A DNA stretch of 50,861 nt from Flavobacteriales bacterium (GTDB taxonomy: Bacteria > Bacteroidota > Bacteroidia > Flavobacteriales_D > Crocinitomicaceae): assembly GCA_947462255.1 (NCBI GenBank), contig CANHOA010000023.1:1-50861 (forward strand). The letters are read 5' to 3'. The translations under genes were made by a program, and so were the position numbers. Numbering within the stretch: position 1 is the first letter of the stretch; the number at the start of each line of letters is the position of its first letter. This document shows positions 7,946-16,617 of this stretch, in pieces. The notes under the pieces were generated by a model. That model worked only from the letters and a program-made list of their open reading frames with translations. It did not search any database and had not been told where the DNA came from.

Positions 7946-7953
7946 TACTTTTG
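7946..7953 (+). promoter_or_regulatory. -7 box before the first glycosyltransferase
   Basis: TACTTTTG matches TAnnTTTG and lies only 5 bases before the ATG at 7959, so the transcript may be nearly leaderless. The -33 region is weak: TTG at 7928 gives a short spacer. Confidence 0.35.
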
Positions 7954-7958
7954 TAAGA

Positions 7959-9176
7959 ATGACAAAACAGGTCCTTTATTTGTCTTACGATGGTTTAACA
8001 GATGCTTTAGGCCAGTCACAAATCTTACCTTATTTACTAGGTTTGGAGAAAATTGGTCATTCTTTTCACATCATTAGCTTCGAAAAAAAAGAAGCATTTG
8101 CGCAATTTCAAGCCATTATTAATCAGCAAATTAAAGGGAAGAATATAAGGTGGCACCCATTGTTTTATACCAAAAAACCCCCGGTGTTATCTACTTTGTA
8201 CGATTTAAAGCGCATGAAGAAAAGCGCATTTTCTTTACAGAGGTCTCATCATTTTGATGCGATACATTGTAGAAGCTATCTGCCTGGCCTAATTGCCCTC
8301 AAACTTAAAAAAAAGTTCGCGTGTCCTTTTATTTTTGATATGCGTGGTTTTTGGGCAGATGAAAGGGTGGAGGGGAACTTGTGGAATATAAAGCATCCGA
8401 TTTATAGACAAATACATTCCTACATCAAACGAAAAGAAGAGATGCTACTCGCAGAAGCTGATGCCATTATTTCCCTTACTAACGCAGGAAAAAAAAGTGT
8501 GCTGACTGCATACCCACAGCTAGAAATTTCAACAAAAATATCGGTTATTCCTTGCTGTGTGGATCAAAAGTTATTTAATGCGGAAGCTGTAAAAACAACA
8601 ACCTTGGATCTAACTACTTTGAAAAAAGACGCAATCATTTTAGGGTATGTTGGCTCTCTAGGCACCTGGTATATGTTGGATGAAATGTTAGATTTCTTTA
8701 GGATTCAAAAACTAAAAAACGATCAGCTTCATTTCCTTATTTTAACCAAAGATGCAAAAGAATTGGTGCATACTAAAGCCAAAGAAAGGCAAATAGCTAT
8801 TGACGACATTACTGTTTTATCGGTTCCTTACCAAGAAATGCCCAGTGTTATGAAAGTAATAGATTATGGGCTCTTTTTTATCCGACCATCCTTTTCAAAA
8901 CAGGCATCGTCTCCCATTAAACAAGCTGAATTTATGGCAATGGGGATTCCCCTTGTCTGTAATTCCGGAATAGGTGACACAGGTGAAATTATCTTACAAC
9001 ATCAATCGGGTTTCGTTTTTGACGAGCTTACACATGCTTCATTTTCGTCCTTTTCATTTGATCAAATTATCTTTGATAAAGACAAAACGTTGAACGCAGT
9101 AGACACTATTTTTTCCGTTGAGCAAGGTGTTAAAGGGTATAATGAGGTTTACGATACAGTGAGAAAAAAGACATAG
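7959..9176 (+). CDS. group 1 (GT4-like) glycosyltransferase
   Basis: A 405-aa GT-B fold enzyme that should transfer a sugar from a nucleotide donor to a surface glycan or lipid carrier in the cytoplasm. The N-terminal domain begins KQVLYLSYDGLTDALGQSQ. The C-terminal donor domain starts near residue 225 (ILGYVGSLGTWYMLDEM) and contains the conserved acidic and glycine loop EFMAMGIPLVCNSGIGDTGE. It is followed at once by a second glycosyltransferase (TAGATG junction), so the two probably act in the same pathway. Donor and acceptor cannot be read from sequence. Confidence 0.8.
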   Translation: MTKQVLYLSYDGLTDALGQSQILPYLLGLEKIGHSFHIISFEKKEAFAQFQAIINQQIKGKNIRWHPLFYTKKPPVLSTLYDLKRMKKSAFSLQRSHHFDAIHCRSYLPGLIALKLKKKFACPFIFDMRGFWADERVEGNLWNIKHPIYRQIHSYIKRKEEMLLAEADAIISLTNAGKKSVLTAYPQLEISTKISVIPCCVDQKLFNAEAVKTTTLDLTTLKKDAIILGYVGSLGTWYMLDEMLDFFRIQKLKNDQLHFLILTKDAKELVHTKAKERQIAIDDITVLSVPYQEMPSVMKVIDYGLFFIRPSFSKQASSPIKQAEFMAMGIPLVCNSGIGDTGEIILQHQSGFVFDELTHASFSSFSFDQIIFDKDKTLNAVDTIFSVEQGVKGYNEVYDTVRKKT

Positions 9177-10253
9177 ATGGGTAAGAAAAGAATCGCAGTA
9201 CTTACTCCTTATCCTTTTAATGAAGCTCCTTCGCAGCGCTTTCGGTTTGAGCAATACCTTAGCTTCTTAAATGAAAATGATTTTGAATATACTATTTTCC
9301 CCTTCCTAGATTTAATTACTTGGGAGCATTTTTATAGCAAAGGAAAAGTGATTAAAAAATTGTTTGGCTTTGTTAAGGGTTTTTTTAAGCGCTTCATCTT
9401 ACTTTTTACGCTTCACAAATATGACCATGTGTTTATTCATCGTGAAGCTGTCCCAATTGGCCCACCAATTTTCGAGTTTATTATTTCTAAAATACTAGGC
9501 AAGAAATACATTTATGATTTTGATGATGCCATTTGGATGGCGAATTTCAGCCAAAACAATGCCCGATTCCATCGATTAAAAGCCTATTGGAAAGTTAAGT
9601 ATTGTATTAAATGGGCCGGAAAAGTTAGCGCGGGAAATGAATACTTGGCAAGTTATGCTAGGAAATTTAATGCCGATGTTCACATTATTCCTACAACGAT
9701 TGACACAGAAAACCACCATAATTCCATTATTGATTATCAAAAAGAACCAATAACCATTGGTTGGACTGGAACACATTCAACGCTGCGTTACCTATTGCCT
9801 TTGTTACCTGTTTTCAAAAGTATTTCCGAGAAATACAATGTTCAATTGGTGGTTATTTCAAATGAAAATCCCCATTTTGATTTAACGAATTTTAAGTTCA
9901 TTCAATGGAAAAAGGAAAGCGAAATTGAAGACCTGAAAAAAATAAGTATCGGTTTAATGCCGCTTGAGATGGATCAATGGTCGGAGGGTAAATGTGGCTT
10001 TAAGGGTTTGCAATACATGGCACTAGGAATACCAACGGTTGTTTCGCCTGTAGGAGTAAACACAAAAATAGTGGAGCATGGAACAAATGGGTTTTTAGCA
10101 AAGGATCTTGCGGAATGGCAGGCTTACTTGGAGCAATTAATTCTCAATTCGGAGCTTCGCGAACGAATCGGAAGAAATGGCCGCGAAAAGGTAATCTCCG
10201 ATTTCTCTGTTCTAGCTATAAAGCATAATTTTATAAAGTTATTTACTCCATGA
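9177..10253 (+). CDS. glycosyltransferase
   Basis: A 358-aa GT-B type enzyme. The N-terminal part reads RIAVLTPYPFNEAPSQRF and contains IYDFDDAIW. The donor half holds IGWTGTHSTLRYLLPLLPVF and KCGFKGLQYMALGIPTVVSP, typical of group 1 glycosyltransferases that build surface polysaccharide. Its ATG follows the previous gene's TAG with no gap, and its own stop overlaps rdgB by ATGA. It is therefore in one transcription unit running to rsmE at 13.8 kb, mixing glycan and housekeeping genes. Specificity is unknown. Confidence 0.78.
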   Translation: MGKKRIAVLTPYPFNEAPSQRFRFEQYLSFLNENDFEYTIFPFLDLITWEHFYSKGKVIKKLFGFVKGFFKRFILLFTLHKYDHVFIHREAVPIGPPIFEFIISKILGKKYIYDFDDAIWMANFSQNNARFHRLKAYWKVKYCIKWAGKVSAGNEYLASYARKFNADVHIIPTTIDTENHHNSIIDYQKEPITIGWTGTHSTLRYLLPLLPVFKSISEKYNVQLVVISNENPHFDLTNFKFIQWKKESEIEDLKKISIGLMPLEMDQWSEGKCGFKGLQYMALGIPTVVSPVGVNTKIVEHGTNGFLAKDLAEWQAYLEQLILNSELRERIGRNGREKVISDFSVLAIKHNFIKLFTP

Positions 10254-10837
10254 AATTAATATTTGCCTCGCATAACGAACATAAAACAACTGAAATTCGC
10301 CAGTTGCTTCCTCCTGATATCCAATTACTTTCCTTAAATGATTTAAATTATCACGATGAAATTGAAGAGTCAGCGGCTACTTTAGAAGGAAATGCCCTGC
10401 TAAAAGCGACACATGTTTTTTCGCTTTTTAAGTTACCGTGTTTTGCCGATGATTCTGGTCTTGAAGTGGAAGCACTTGATAATAGGCCGGGTGTTTATTC
10501 TGCTCGGTACGCTGGAGAACCTAAAAATGATGATCGAAATATAGCAAAGTTACTGGATGATTTGAAAGAGTCTACGAATCGATCAGCTCGTTTTAGAACG
10601 GTCATTACACTCATTCTTCCCACAACATCGCTCTCTTTTGAGGGTATAATTGAAGGGGCAATTACCCATGAGAAAAAGGGCAGTAATGGTTTTGGTTATG
10701 ATCCGGTGTTTCAACCCATTGAAAGTTCGATTACCTTTGCTCAAATGTCTATGGAACAAAAAAACACGATAAGTCATCGCGCCTTGGCATTGGAAAAGAT
10801 GATTTCATTTTTATCTTTGAATAAATTCTCCGATTAA
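10250..10837 (+). CDS. rdgB: XTP/dITP diphosphatase (HAM1 family)
   Basis: Removes non-canonical purine nucleotides (ITP, dITP, XTP) by hydrolysis to the monophosphate and pyrophosphate, keeping them out of DNA and RNA. The 195-aa protein shows the family's N-terminal SHNEHKTTEIRQLL, the metal and base-binding FADDSGLEVEALDNRPGVYS, and the C-terminal GFGYDPVF. Length matches the family. Its start overlaps the glycosyltransferase stop (ATGA), and pepT follows 10 bases downstream. Confidence 0.93.
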   Translation: MKLIFASHNEHKTTEIRQLLPPDIQLLSLNDLNYHDEIEESAATLEGNALLKATHVFSLFKLPCFADDSGLEVEALDNRPGVYSARYAGEPKNDDRNIAKLLDDLKESTNRSARFRTVITLILPTTSLSFEGIIEGAITHEKKGSNGFGYDPVFQPIESSITFAQMSMEQKNTISHRALALEKMISFLSLNKFSD

Positions 10838-10847
10838 TACCAAAATT

Positions 10848-12092
10848 ATGAGCTTAGAACAGCGCTTTTTAACCTATGTGCAAATTGATACGACATCAGA
10901 TCCCAATGCCTCGTGTTTTCCGTCTACGGAAAAACAAAAAAATCTATCTCGTCTGTTAAGGGATGAATTGTTGGCGCTTGGATTGCTTGACGCTGAAATG
11001 GATGAGTGGGGCTATGTATTTGCAACGATTCCTAGTAATTCACCAAACAATAATATTCCAACAATTTGTTTCTGTTCGCACGTTGATACAGCGCCAGATT
11101 GCAGTGGAACGAATGTCAAACCTTTGGTCCATCGTTCGTATTCGGGAAAAGATATTGTGTTGCCAGATGATACTACTCAAGTTATTACAACGGAGAGACA
11201 TCCATATTTGAAAGAAAAAATAGGTGATGACATTATAACCGCAAGCGGCTTAACACTTTTAGGAGCTGATGATAAAGCGGGTGTCGCCATCATTATGGAT
11301 TTCGCTGAATATATTATTAGTCACCCAGAAATAATTCATGGCAATATTAGGATATTATTTACGCCTGATGAGGAAGTTGGTAGAGGAGTGGAAAAACTAG
11401 ACATGAAGAAATTAAATGCCGATTTTGGTTATACGCTTGATGGTGGTCCACTTGGAGACATTGAAGATGAAACCTTTTCAGCTGATGCGATGGTGTTTAA
11501 TTTTGAAGGGGTAAGCGCCCATCCAGGTTATGCAAAAGGAAAAATGGTCAACGCACTTAAACTCGCATCAAAATTTGTGGAGTCTTTGCCTATTCATGAA
11601 CTTTCCCCCGAAACGACCAAACATCGCGAGGGATTTGTACACCCAGTTTCCATGGAAGGAGGGCTCGAAACGGCACAAGTTAGCTTTATTATCAGGGATC
11701 ATGTGACCTCCAAATTAGCTCAATACGAAGATTTGTTGAATGAATTAGCTCAAAAAGTAGTGAACGATTTTCCTGGTGCAAGCTTCTCCTCTAAAATTTC
11801 AGAGCAATATCGGAACATGAAAGAGATTTTGAACAACTATCCATTTGTAACGGATTATGCTGTATTAGCCATGGAAAAAGCGGGCTTAAGTCCAAATCGT
11901 TCCATTATCCGTGGTGGCACTGATGGATCTAGGTTGTCTTTTATGGGGCTTCCTTGTCCTAATATATTTACTGGGGAAATGGCCATTCATTCTAGGCATG
12001 AATTTGTAAGTTTACAAGATATGCAGAAAGCAGTTAGTACCTTAGTGGAATTAGTGCAAATCTGGGAGAAACACGAGGTAGACAATGGATAG
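10848..12092 (+). CDS. pepT: peptidase T (tripeptide aminopeptidase)
   Basis: Cytoplasmic M20 di-zinc peptidase that removes N-terminal residues from tripeptides. The 414-aa protein has every metal or catalytic motif of the family: H78-x-D80 in CSHVDTAPDCSG, D141 in LGADDKAGVA, E175-E176 in TPDEEVGRG, D198 in YTLDGGPLGD, and H384 in IHSRHEFVS. Length matches PepT. Its last 8 bases overlap the next gene, consistent with an operon that has no functional theme. Confidence 0.94.
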   Translation: MSLEQRFLTYVQIDTTSDPNASCFPSTEKQKNLSRLLRDELLALGLLDAEMDEWGYVFATIPSNSPNNNIPTICFCSHVDTAPDCSGTNVKPLVHRSYSGKDIVLPDDTTQVITTERHPYLKEKIGDDIITASGLTLLGADDKAGVAIIMDFAEYIISHPEIIHGNIRILFTPDEEVGRGVEKLDMKKLNADFGYTLDGGPLGDIEDETFSADAMVFNFEGVSAHPGYAKGKMVNALKLASKFVESLPIHELSPETTKHREGFVHPVSMEGGLETAQVSFIIRDHVTSKLAQYEDLLNELAQKVVNDFPGASFSSKISEQYRNMKEILNNYPFVTDYAVLAMEKAGLSPNRSIIRGGTDGSRLSFMGLPCPNIFTGEMAIHSRHEFVSLQDMQKAVSTLVELVQIWEKHEVDNG

Positions 12093-13083
12093 TAAAACCC
12101 TCTTACGCGATATAAAATCTGGGAATTTTAAGCCTGTTTACATCCTGCATGGTGAAGAACCCTACTTTATTGATGAACTATCTGACGCAATTGAAAAGTA
12201 TGCATTGGATGATAGCGAACGCGATTTTAATCAATCCATTTTGTATGGTAAAGACACCGATTTTCCGAATTTACTGAATGATTTAAAGTCATATCCTTTA
12301 ATGGCGGAAAGAAGATTGGTTATCTTGAAAGAAGCGCAGGATTTTAAACTTCTAGAAGATTTAGATGCCTATGCTCAAGCACCTTGCTTAACTACGGTAT
12401 TCGTTATTTGTCATAAATATAAAACGATTGATGCCCGTAAAAAAATAGTAAAGTCAGTCGAAAAAAATGGTCTTGTTTTTAAGTCTGATAAAGTAAAAGA
12501 ATATCAACTAGGAGATTGGATTCAAAACCAAGTTAAAACCCTCGGCTATGGCATTTCTTCAAAAGCAAACATGCTTTTGGTGGAATCGGTTGGTAATGAC
12601 TTAAGTCGAATGGTAAATGAATTAAATAAATTATCGATAGTTCTTGAAAAAGGCACTACCATTACGGATGTTCACATTGAGGAAAATATTGGTATCTCAA
12701 GAGAGTATAATATTTTTGAATTAACGAATGCAGTTAGGGATAGAAATATAGAAAAAGCATTAAAAATTGTTAACTATTTCGAATCCAATCCTAAGGCGGC
12801 TAATTTAGTTGTTATTATTCCAAACTTATTTAAGTTTTTTTCGCAACTCATGCGGATTCATTTTCTTCCGAATAAATCACGTGAAGCGATTGCGCAGGCT
12901 TTAGGTCTTCCTCCATTTATTGTAGGGGAATTATCTAAGGCAATAAATAATTATAACCCTAAAATGATAGCTGCTAATATTGCTTTATTACATGAATATG
13001 ATTTAAAGAGCAAGGGCTTAAATAATGTTCACGCAACACAAGGTGAACTCATGAGGGAATTAATCTTTCAACTAATACATTAA
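12085..13083 (+). CDS. holA: DNA polymerase III delta subunit
   Basis: The clamp-loader subunit that opens the beta sliding clamp. The 332-aa protein begins with the characteristic FKPVYILHGEEPYFIDEL and contains the DLSRMVNELNKLS segment, both typical of HolA. Residues about 205-332 form the helical collar domain. The family is poorly conserved, but length and both segments agree. The start overlaps pepT by 8 bases, and the TAA stop shares a base with the ATG of rsmE. Confidence 0.88.
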   Translation: MDSKTLLRDIKSGNFKPVYILHGEEPYFIDELSDAIEKYALDDSERDFNQSILYGKDTDFPNLLNDLKSYPLMAERRLVILKEAQDFKLLEDLDAYAQAPCLTTVFVICHKYKTIDARKKIVKSVEKNGLVFKSDKVKEYQLGDWIQNQVKTLGYGISSKANMLLVESVGNDLSRMVNELNKLSIVLEKGTTITDVHIEENIGISREYNIFELTNAVRDRNIEKALKIVNYFESNPKAANLVVIIPNLFKFFSQLMRIHFLPNKSREAIAQALGLPPFIVGELSKAINNYNPKMIAANIALLHEYDLKSKGLNNVHATQGELMRELIFQLIH

Positions 13084-13763
13084 TGGCACTTTTTTACCAT
13101 TCAACAATTTCTAAGGATGCTACAAGCATCTTTTTATCTGAAGAAGAATCAAAACATTGCGTTCGTGTTTTGCGCATGGTGAATGGCTCTCTTTTAACCT
13201 TAGTTAATGGTTTAGGGGCTTCATTTGAGGTTAAAATTACTGCCGCAAATCCTAAAAAATGCGAAGTTCAAATCGTTTCGCATTCGCATCATGCTCCCCC
13301 TGCTTTTCCTATACACATCGCTATTGCGCCAACGAAAAACATGGACAGAATGGAGTGGTTGGTTGAAAAAGCCACAGAATTAGGCATGACTAAAATGAGT
13401 CTTTTAAGATGTCAGTTTAGTGAACGCAAAGCAATTAATCTGGAGCGCTTGCAGAAAATTGCAATCGCTGCCATGAAACAATCCAAGCGGTATTATTTGC
13501 CTGTCATAGAAGAGCAAGTTTCGTTTGCCGATTTTATAAAGGCAAATCCAATTGGTTCTATTGCTCATTGTTACGAGGCGCCTAAAAAGGAAGCAATCAC
13601 TATTCAGCAAATTGGACCTGTTTTGATAGGGCCAGAGGGTGACTTTTCGCCTGATGAGCTTGCGCTTGCGGAAGGTTCCGGATACACTAGTGTGAGCCTT
13701 GGCGATTACCGCTTAAGAACGGAAACAGCAGCTTTAATGGCAGTATTTCAATTAATGAATTAA
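13083..13763 (+). CDS. rsmE: 16S rRNA m3U1498 methyltransferase
   Basis: SPOUT-class enzyme that methylates N3 of U1498 in 16S rRNA with SAM. The 226-aa protein begins with a PUA-like domain (FYHSTISKDATSIFLSEEE) and has the knotted SAM site near its end: LIGPEGDFSPDELALAE followed by SLGDYRLRTETAAL. The central IAIAPTKNMDRMEWLVEKA is also a family signature. Last gene of the run that starts at 7959; its stop overlaps the convergent exonuclease gene by 4 bases. Confidence 0.93.
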   Translation: MALFYHSTISKDATSIFLSEEESKHCVRVLRMVNGSLLTLVNGLGASFEVKITAANPKKCEVQIVSHSHHAPPAFPIHIAIAPTKNMDRMEWLVEKATELGMTKMSLLRCQFSERKAINLERLQKIAIAAMKQSKRYYLPVIEEQVSFADFIKANPIGSIAHCYEAPKKEAITIQQIGPVLIGPEGDFSPDELALAEGSGYTSVSLGDYRLRTETAALMAVFQLMN

Positions 13764-14482
13764 CTTGCACTACTGATATTTCCCTCAAGGATCAGTTCCT
13801 CACCTTTCATTTTTAAGTACAATTGAATGAGTGCAATCACATCTTTTTCACAATAAATACGAATCCGATTTAGATCCTTTTCTTCGTAGTAAACCCTTGC
13901 CACATCTGCGCCTGTAATATCATCTTTTGGTGTGGGGATATGAAAGACATGACATAAGAGTGATAGGGACGTATAGGCTTTATAATCTCCAAATTTCCAC
14001 ATTTCCATCGTGTCAATGTGTTTTATTTCCCATGGTTTTTTTCCACCTAAGTCTAAAATTTGCGGAAGCGAAATACCATTGATAAGCATCCGCCTACATA
14101 TATATGGAAAGTCGAATTCTTTGGCGTTGTGGCCACACAGTAGATGTTCGTTGGTATTATAATGATCTTCTAACAGTTTCTTAAATTGTTTTAATAGGGT
14201 TTCTTCATCATCATGCGCAAAGGATTTAAGGCGCATCGTTCGCCCCAATGTTGTTTTATGGACCATGCCAATCGATATACAAATGATTTTTCCGAATTCT
14301 GATAAGATACTTCCCTTTTCATTGTATAACATTTCAAAGGATTTTTCCTCGTTTTGTGCAAAACGATTCTTAGCATTAAATAATTCTTTGGTTTTTTCAT
14401 CCAAATCAATGTATTGGTAGGTTTGTGGTATAGTTTCAATATCCAGAAAAAGTATTTTGTCAAGGGCAATTTTAGTGTTCAT
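13760..14482 (-). CDS. PolB-like DEDD 3'-5' exonuclease
   Basis: A 240-aa ribonuclease H-fold exonuclease of the predicted PolB-like type. The Exo I motif is D14-I-E16 in ILFLDIETIPQ. Exo II is the HNAKEFDFPYICRR segment, and Exo III has an aspartate in YCEKDVIALIQLYLK. It has no polymerase domain and its length matches stand-alone members. It is divergent from msrC, which starts 85 bases away, and convergent with rsmE. The substrate (DNA repair or RNA) cannot be decided from sequence. Confidence 0.8.
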   Translation of the reverse strand: MNTKIALDKILFLDIETIPQTYQYIDLDEKTKELFNAKNRFAQNEEKSFEMLYNEKGSILSEFGKIICISIGMVHKTTLGRTMRLKSFAHDDEETLLKQFKKLLEDHYNTNEHLLCGHNAKEFDFPYICRRMLINGISLPQILDLGGKKPWEIKHIDTMEMWKFGDYKAYTSLSLLCHVFHIPTPKDDITGADVARVYYEEKDLNRIRIYCEKDVIALIQLYLKMKGEELILEGNISSAS

Positions 14483-14567
14483 GTTTTTTAATTTTTAATT
14501 GAAAATAAGTAATTTATACCATTAATCCAAGAAAAAAAATGATTTTTGTGCTTAATTAGTTAAGTAA

Positions 14568-15035
14568 TTGGAAAAGTCATTTAATCTTATTGGTAGTAAA
14601 GAAGAACGATATGAGGCCTTAATCCCACAGCTGAAATCGCTCTTAAGTACTGAAACGGATCAAATTGCAAATTATGCAAACGTATCCGCTGCCTTGAAAG
14701 AGGTGTTTGATTTTTTATGGGTGGGGTTTTATCGTGTCTCTGATAAGGTCTTGGTTCTTGGTCCTTTTCAAGGTCCGATTGCTTGCACGAGAATTGCTTT
14801 TGGAAAAGGTGTTTGTGGCTTTGCTTGGCAAGAGGGAAAAACAGTTATTGTTCCTGATGTCGATCAGTTTCCCGGACATATCGCCTGTAGCTCTCGTTCT
14901 AAAAGCGAAATTGTTGTGCCTGTTGTTAAGGAAGCGAATATTATAGCCGTTTTGGACGTTGATAGCGAGCTTCTTAATAACTTTGATGAAATTGATGCTA
15001 AATACCTAGAAATCATATGCGCTTTATTAAGCTAA
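14568..15035 (+). CDS. msrC: free methionine-(R)-sulfoxide reductase (GAF domain)
   Basis: Reduces free Met-R-sulfoxide in the cytoplasm, repairing oxidised methionine. The 155-aa protein is a single GAF domain with the three redox cysteines C73, C83 and C107 (IACTRI, KGVCGF, GHIACSS). Their spacing of 10 and 24 residues equals that of the E. coli enzyme (C84, C94, C118). The start is TTG at 14568: no in-frame ATG or GTG lies between the upstream stop and the conserved domain. Its 3' end overlaps the next gene by 19 bases. Confidence 0.87.
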   Translation: MEKSFNLIGSKEERYEALIPQLKSLLSTETDQIANYANVSAALKEVFDFLWVGFYRVSDKVLVLGPFQGPIACTRIAFGKGVCGFAWQEGKTVIVPDVDQFPGHIACSSRSKSEIVVPVVKEANIIAVLDVDSELLNNFDEIDAKYLEIICALLS

Positions 15036-16540
15036 GTTATCTTACCTTATTCTTTCTCGCTTCTTGCGCCCAAGTAGGCACAATTACCGGTGGTGATAAA
15101 GATGTATTGCCTCCAGAAATTAAAAAAAAATCGATTAAGGATAATGCGGTAAATTTTACTGGAAAAGAAATTGTCCTTGAGTTTAATGAATTTGTTCGCT
15201 TGGCGCAACAACAAGATAACATAGCCATTATTCCACCTGATGCCATTATTTTAAGTCAGCTCAATAAAAAGAGCCTCACCTTATCTTGGACCGAAGCGTT
15301 GAAAGCAAATACTACGTATCGTATTTACTTGAATAATGCCGTAAAAGATATTTCGGAGGGCAATAGCGAGGTTATAAATATATTATTTTCAACCGGACCT
15401 AAGATTGATTCTCTTCAGCTAAATGCGGTGGTATATGATGCTTTTTTTAATAAGCCACTACCAAATGCATTAGTAGGATTATATGATTCATTAAATCAAC
15501 TAATACCGAGGTATTTTAATCAAAGTGATGCAAACGGTTTGGTTAGTGTCAAGAATATTGCTGAAGGAAGCTATTATTGTAAAGCGATACTAGATCTCAA
15601 TAAGGATTTGCGCATGCAAGCGAACGAAATTCAAGGAGGATTTTTTACTGAAATTAACATCGGTAATACGCCTAATGATACATTGCGTATCAGTTTATCG
15701 CAACCGAGAATAAAGGATAAAATAAAGAATGTAAAGTATATTCCGCCTGGATTAATTGGATTGCACTTTCCAAAAGAGGCGAATAAAGATAGTTTGTTTA
15801 TTAACGATAAGGCTGTAAAGGAATTTATTATTGCGGGCATTGATAGTGTATTAATTCCTACTGGTCCAATTACATCAGATGATACTTGGTTTATTAATGG
15901 TAGCGATTCTATCCGTGTGCGCACCGTATTGAAGGATCGCTCTAGTAAACTTAGTCCCCAGTTTGTTAAAGCTAAGCGCTCTGAAAGTTATCCTTTTCAT
16001 GCAATTTTTGAACTGAGGGACAAAATTTCTCGCATTGATCCAACAAAATTCGTTTTGCTAAATGATGCCGATAGTGTTAAAATAAAACCGGATTCCATCT
16101 CATTTTCAGGAAATAAATTGGAATTTTTTGCCAATTGGTCGAATTACACAGCGTTTTTAATTCATGGTGATGAAGGGGCAGTTGTTGGGGAATCTGCTGC
16201 AATAAGTGCGACTTTTAATGCGAAAATTACGGTGCCTCAGAAACGAGATTTTGGGAGCATTGTTCTTAATGTTAATGCCTTAAAGAAAAAAGGAATTCTG
16301 CAATTAATGACGGGGGAGAATCTTGTTCGTGAACTACCGATGGGCACTTCAAATAAATATGTGTTTAGCAATCTAACGCCCGGCGAATATTATGTTCGGA
16401 TTATAGAAGATGAGAATGAAAATGGTCAATGGGATCCAATTAATTGGGAAACTAAACGGCAAGCTGAAAAGATCCTTTGGTATCGGTCAATTATTAAGGT
16501 AAGGGCCAATTGGGAGGTAGAATCTACTCTCTTAGATTAG
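15017..16540 (+). CDS. Ig-like domain lipoprotein
   Basis: A 507-aa exported lipoprotein: the signal peptide ends in the lipobox LASC with C17, followed by GTITGGDKDVLPPEI. Residues about 30-120 look like a bacterial Ig-like (Big_5/SbsA-type) domain (NAVNFTGKEIVLEFNEFVRL). Residues about 130-220 and the C-terminus (SNLTPGEYYVRIIEDENENG) look like carboxypeptidase-regulatory-type beta-sandwiches. This arrangement is common in Bacteroidota surface or periplasmic lipoproteins with no assigned function. An A9 run at 15122-15130 lies in the coding sequence (KKK codons). It is translationally coupled to msrC by overlap. Confidence 0.72.
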   Translation: MRFIKLSYLTLFFLASCAQVGTITGGDKDVLPPEIKKKSIKDNAVNFTGKEIVLEFNEFVRLAQQQDNIAIIPPDAIILSQLNKKSLTLSWTEALKANTTYRIYLNNAVKDISEGNSEVINILFSTGPKIDSLQLNAVVYDAFFNKPLPNALVGLYDSLNQLIPRYFNQSDANGLVSVKNIAEGSYYCKAILDLNKDLRMQANEIQGGFFTEINIGNTPNDTLRISLSQPRIKDKIKNVKYIPPGLIGLHFPKEANKDSLFINDKAVKEFIIAGIDSVLIPTGPITSDDTWFINGSDSIRVRTVLKDRSSKLSPQFVKAKRSESYPFHAIFELRDKISRIDPTKFVLLNDADSVKIKPDSISFSGNKLEFFANWSNYTAFLIHGDEGAVVGESAAISATFNAKITVPQKRDFGSIVLNVNALKKKGILQLMTGENLVRELPMGTSNKYVFSNLTPGEYYVRIIEDENENGQWDPINWETKRQAEKILWYRSIIKVRANWEVESTLLD

Positions 16541-16569
16541 TTCGGTATTTTATTTTTCAACAAGTGCTT

Positions 16570-16601
16570 AAGTAAGCTGCAAAATACTTACTTTTAATTT
16601 T
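16570..16601 (+). terminator. possible terminator between the lipoprotein gene and dnaE
   Basis: A perfect 7-bp stem (aagtaag 16570-16576 with cttactt 16587-16593) around a 10-base loop is followed by ttaatttt. The stem is AT-rich and the T-run is broken, so this is a weak call. Confidence 0.3.
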
Positions 16602-16617
16602 CCAAATCTTTCCGTTT

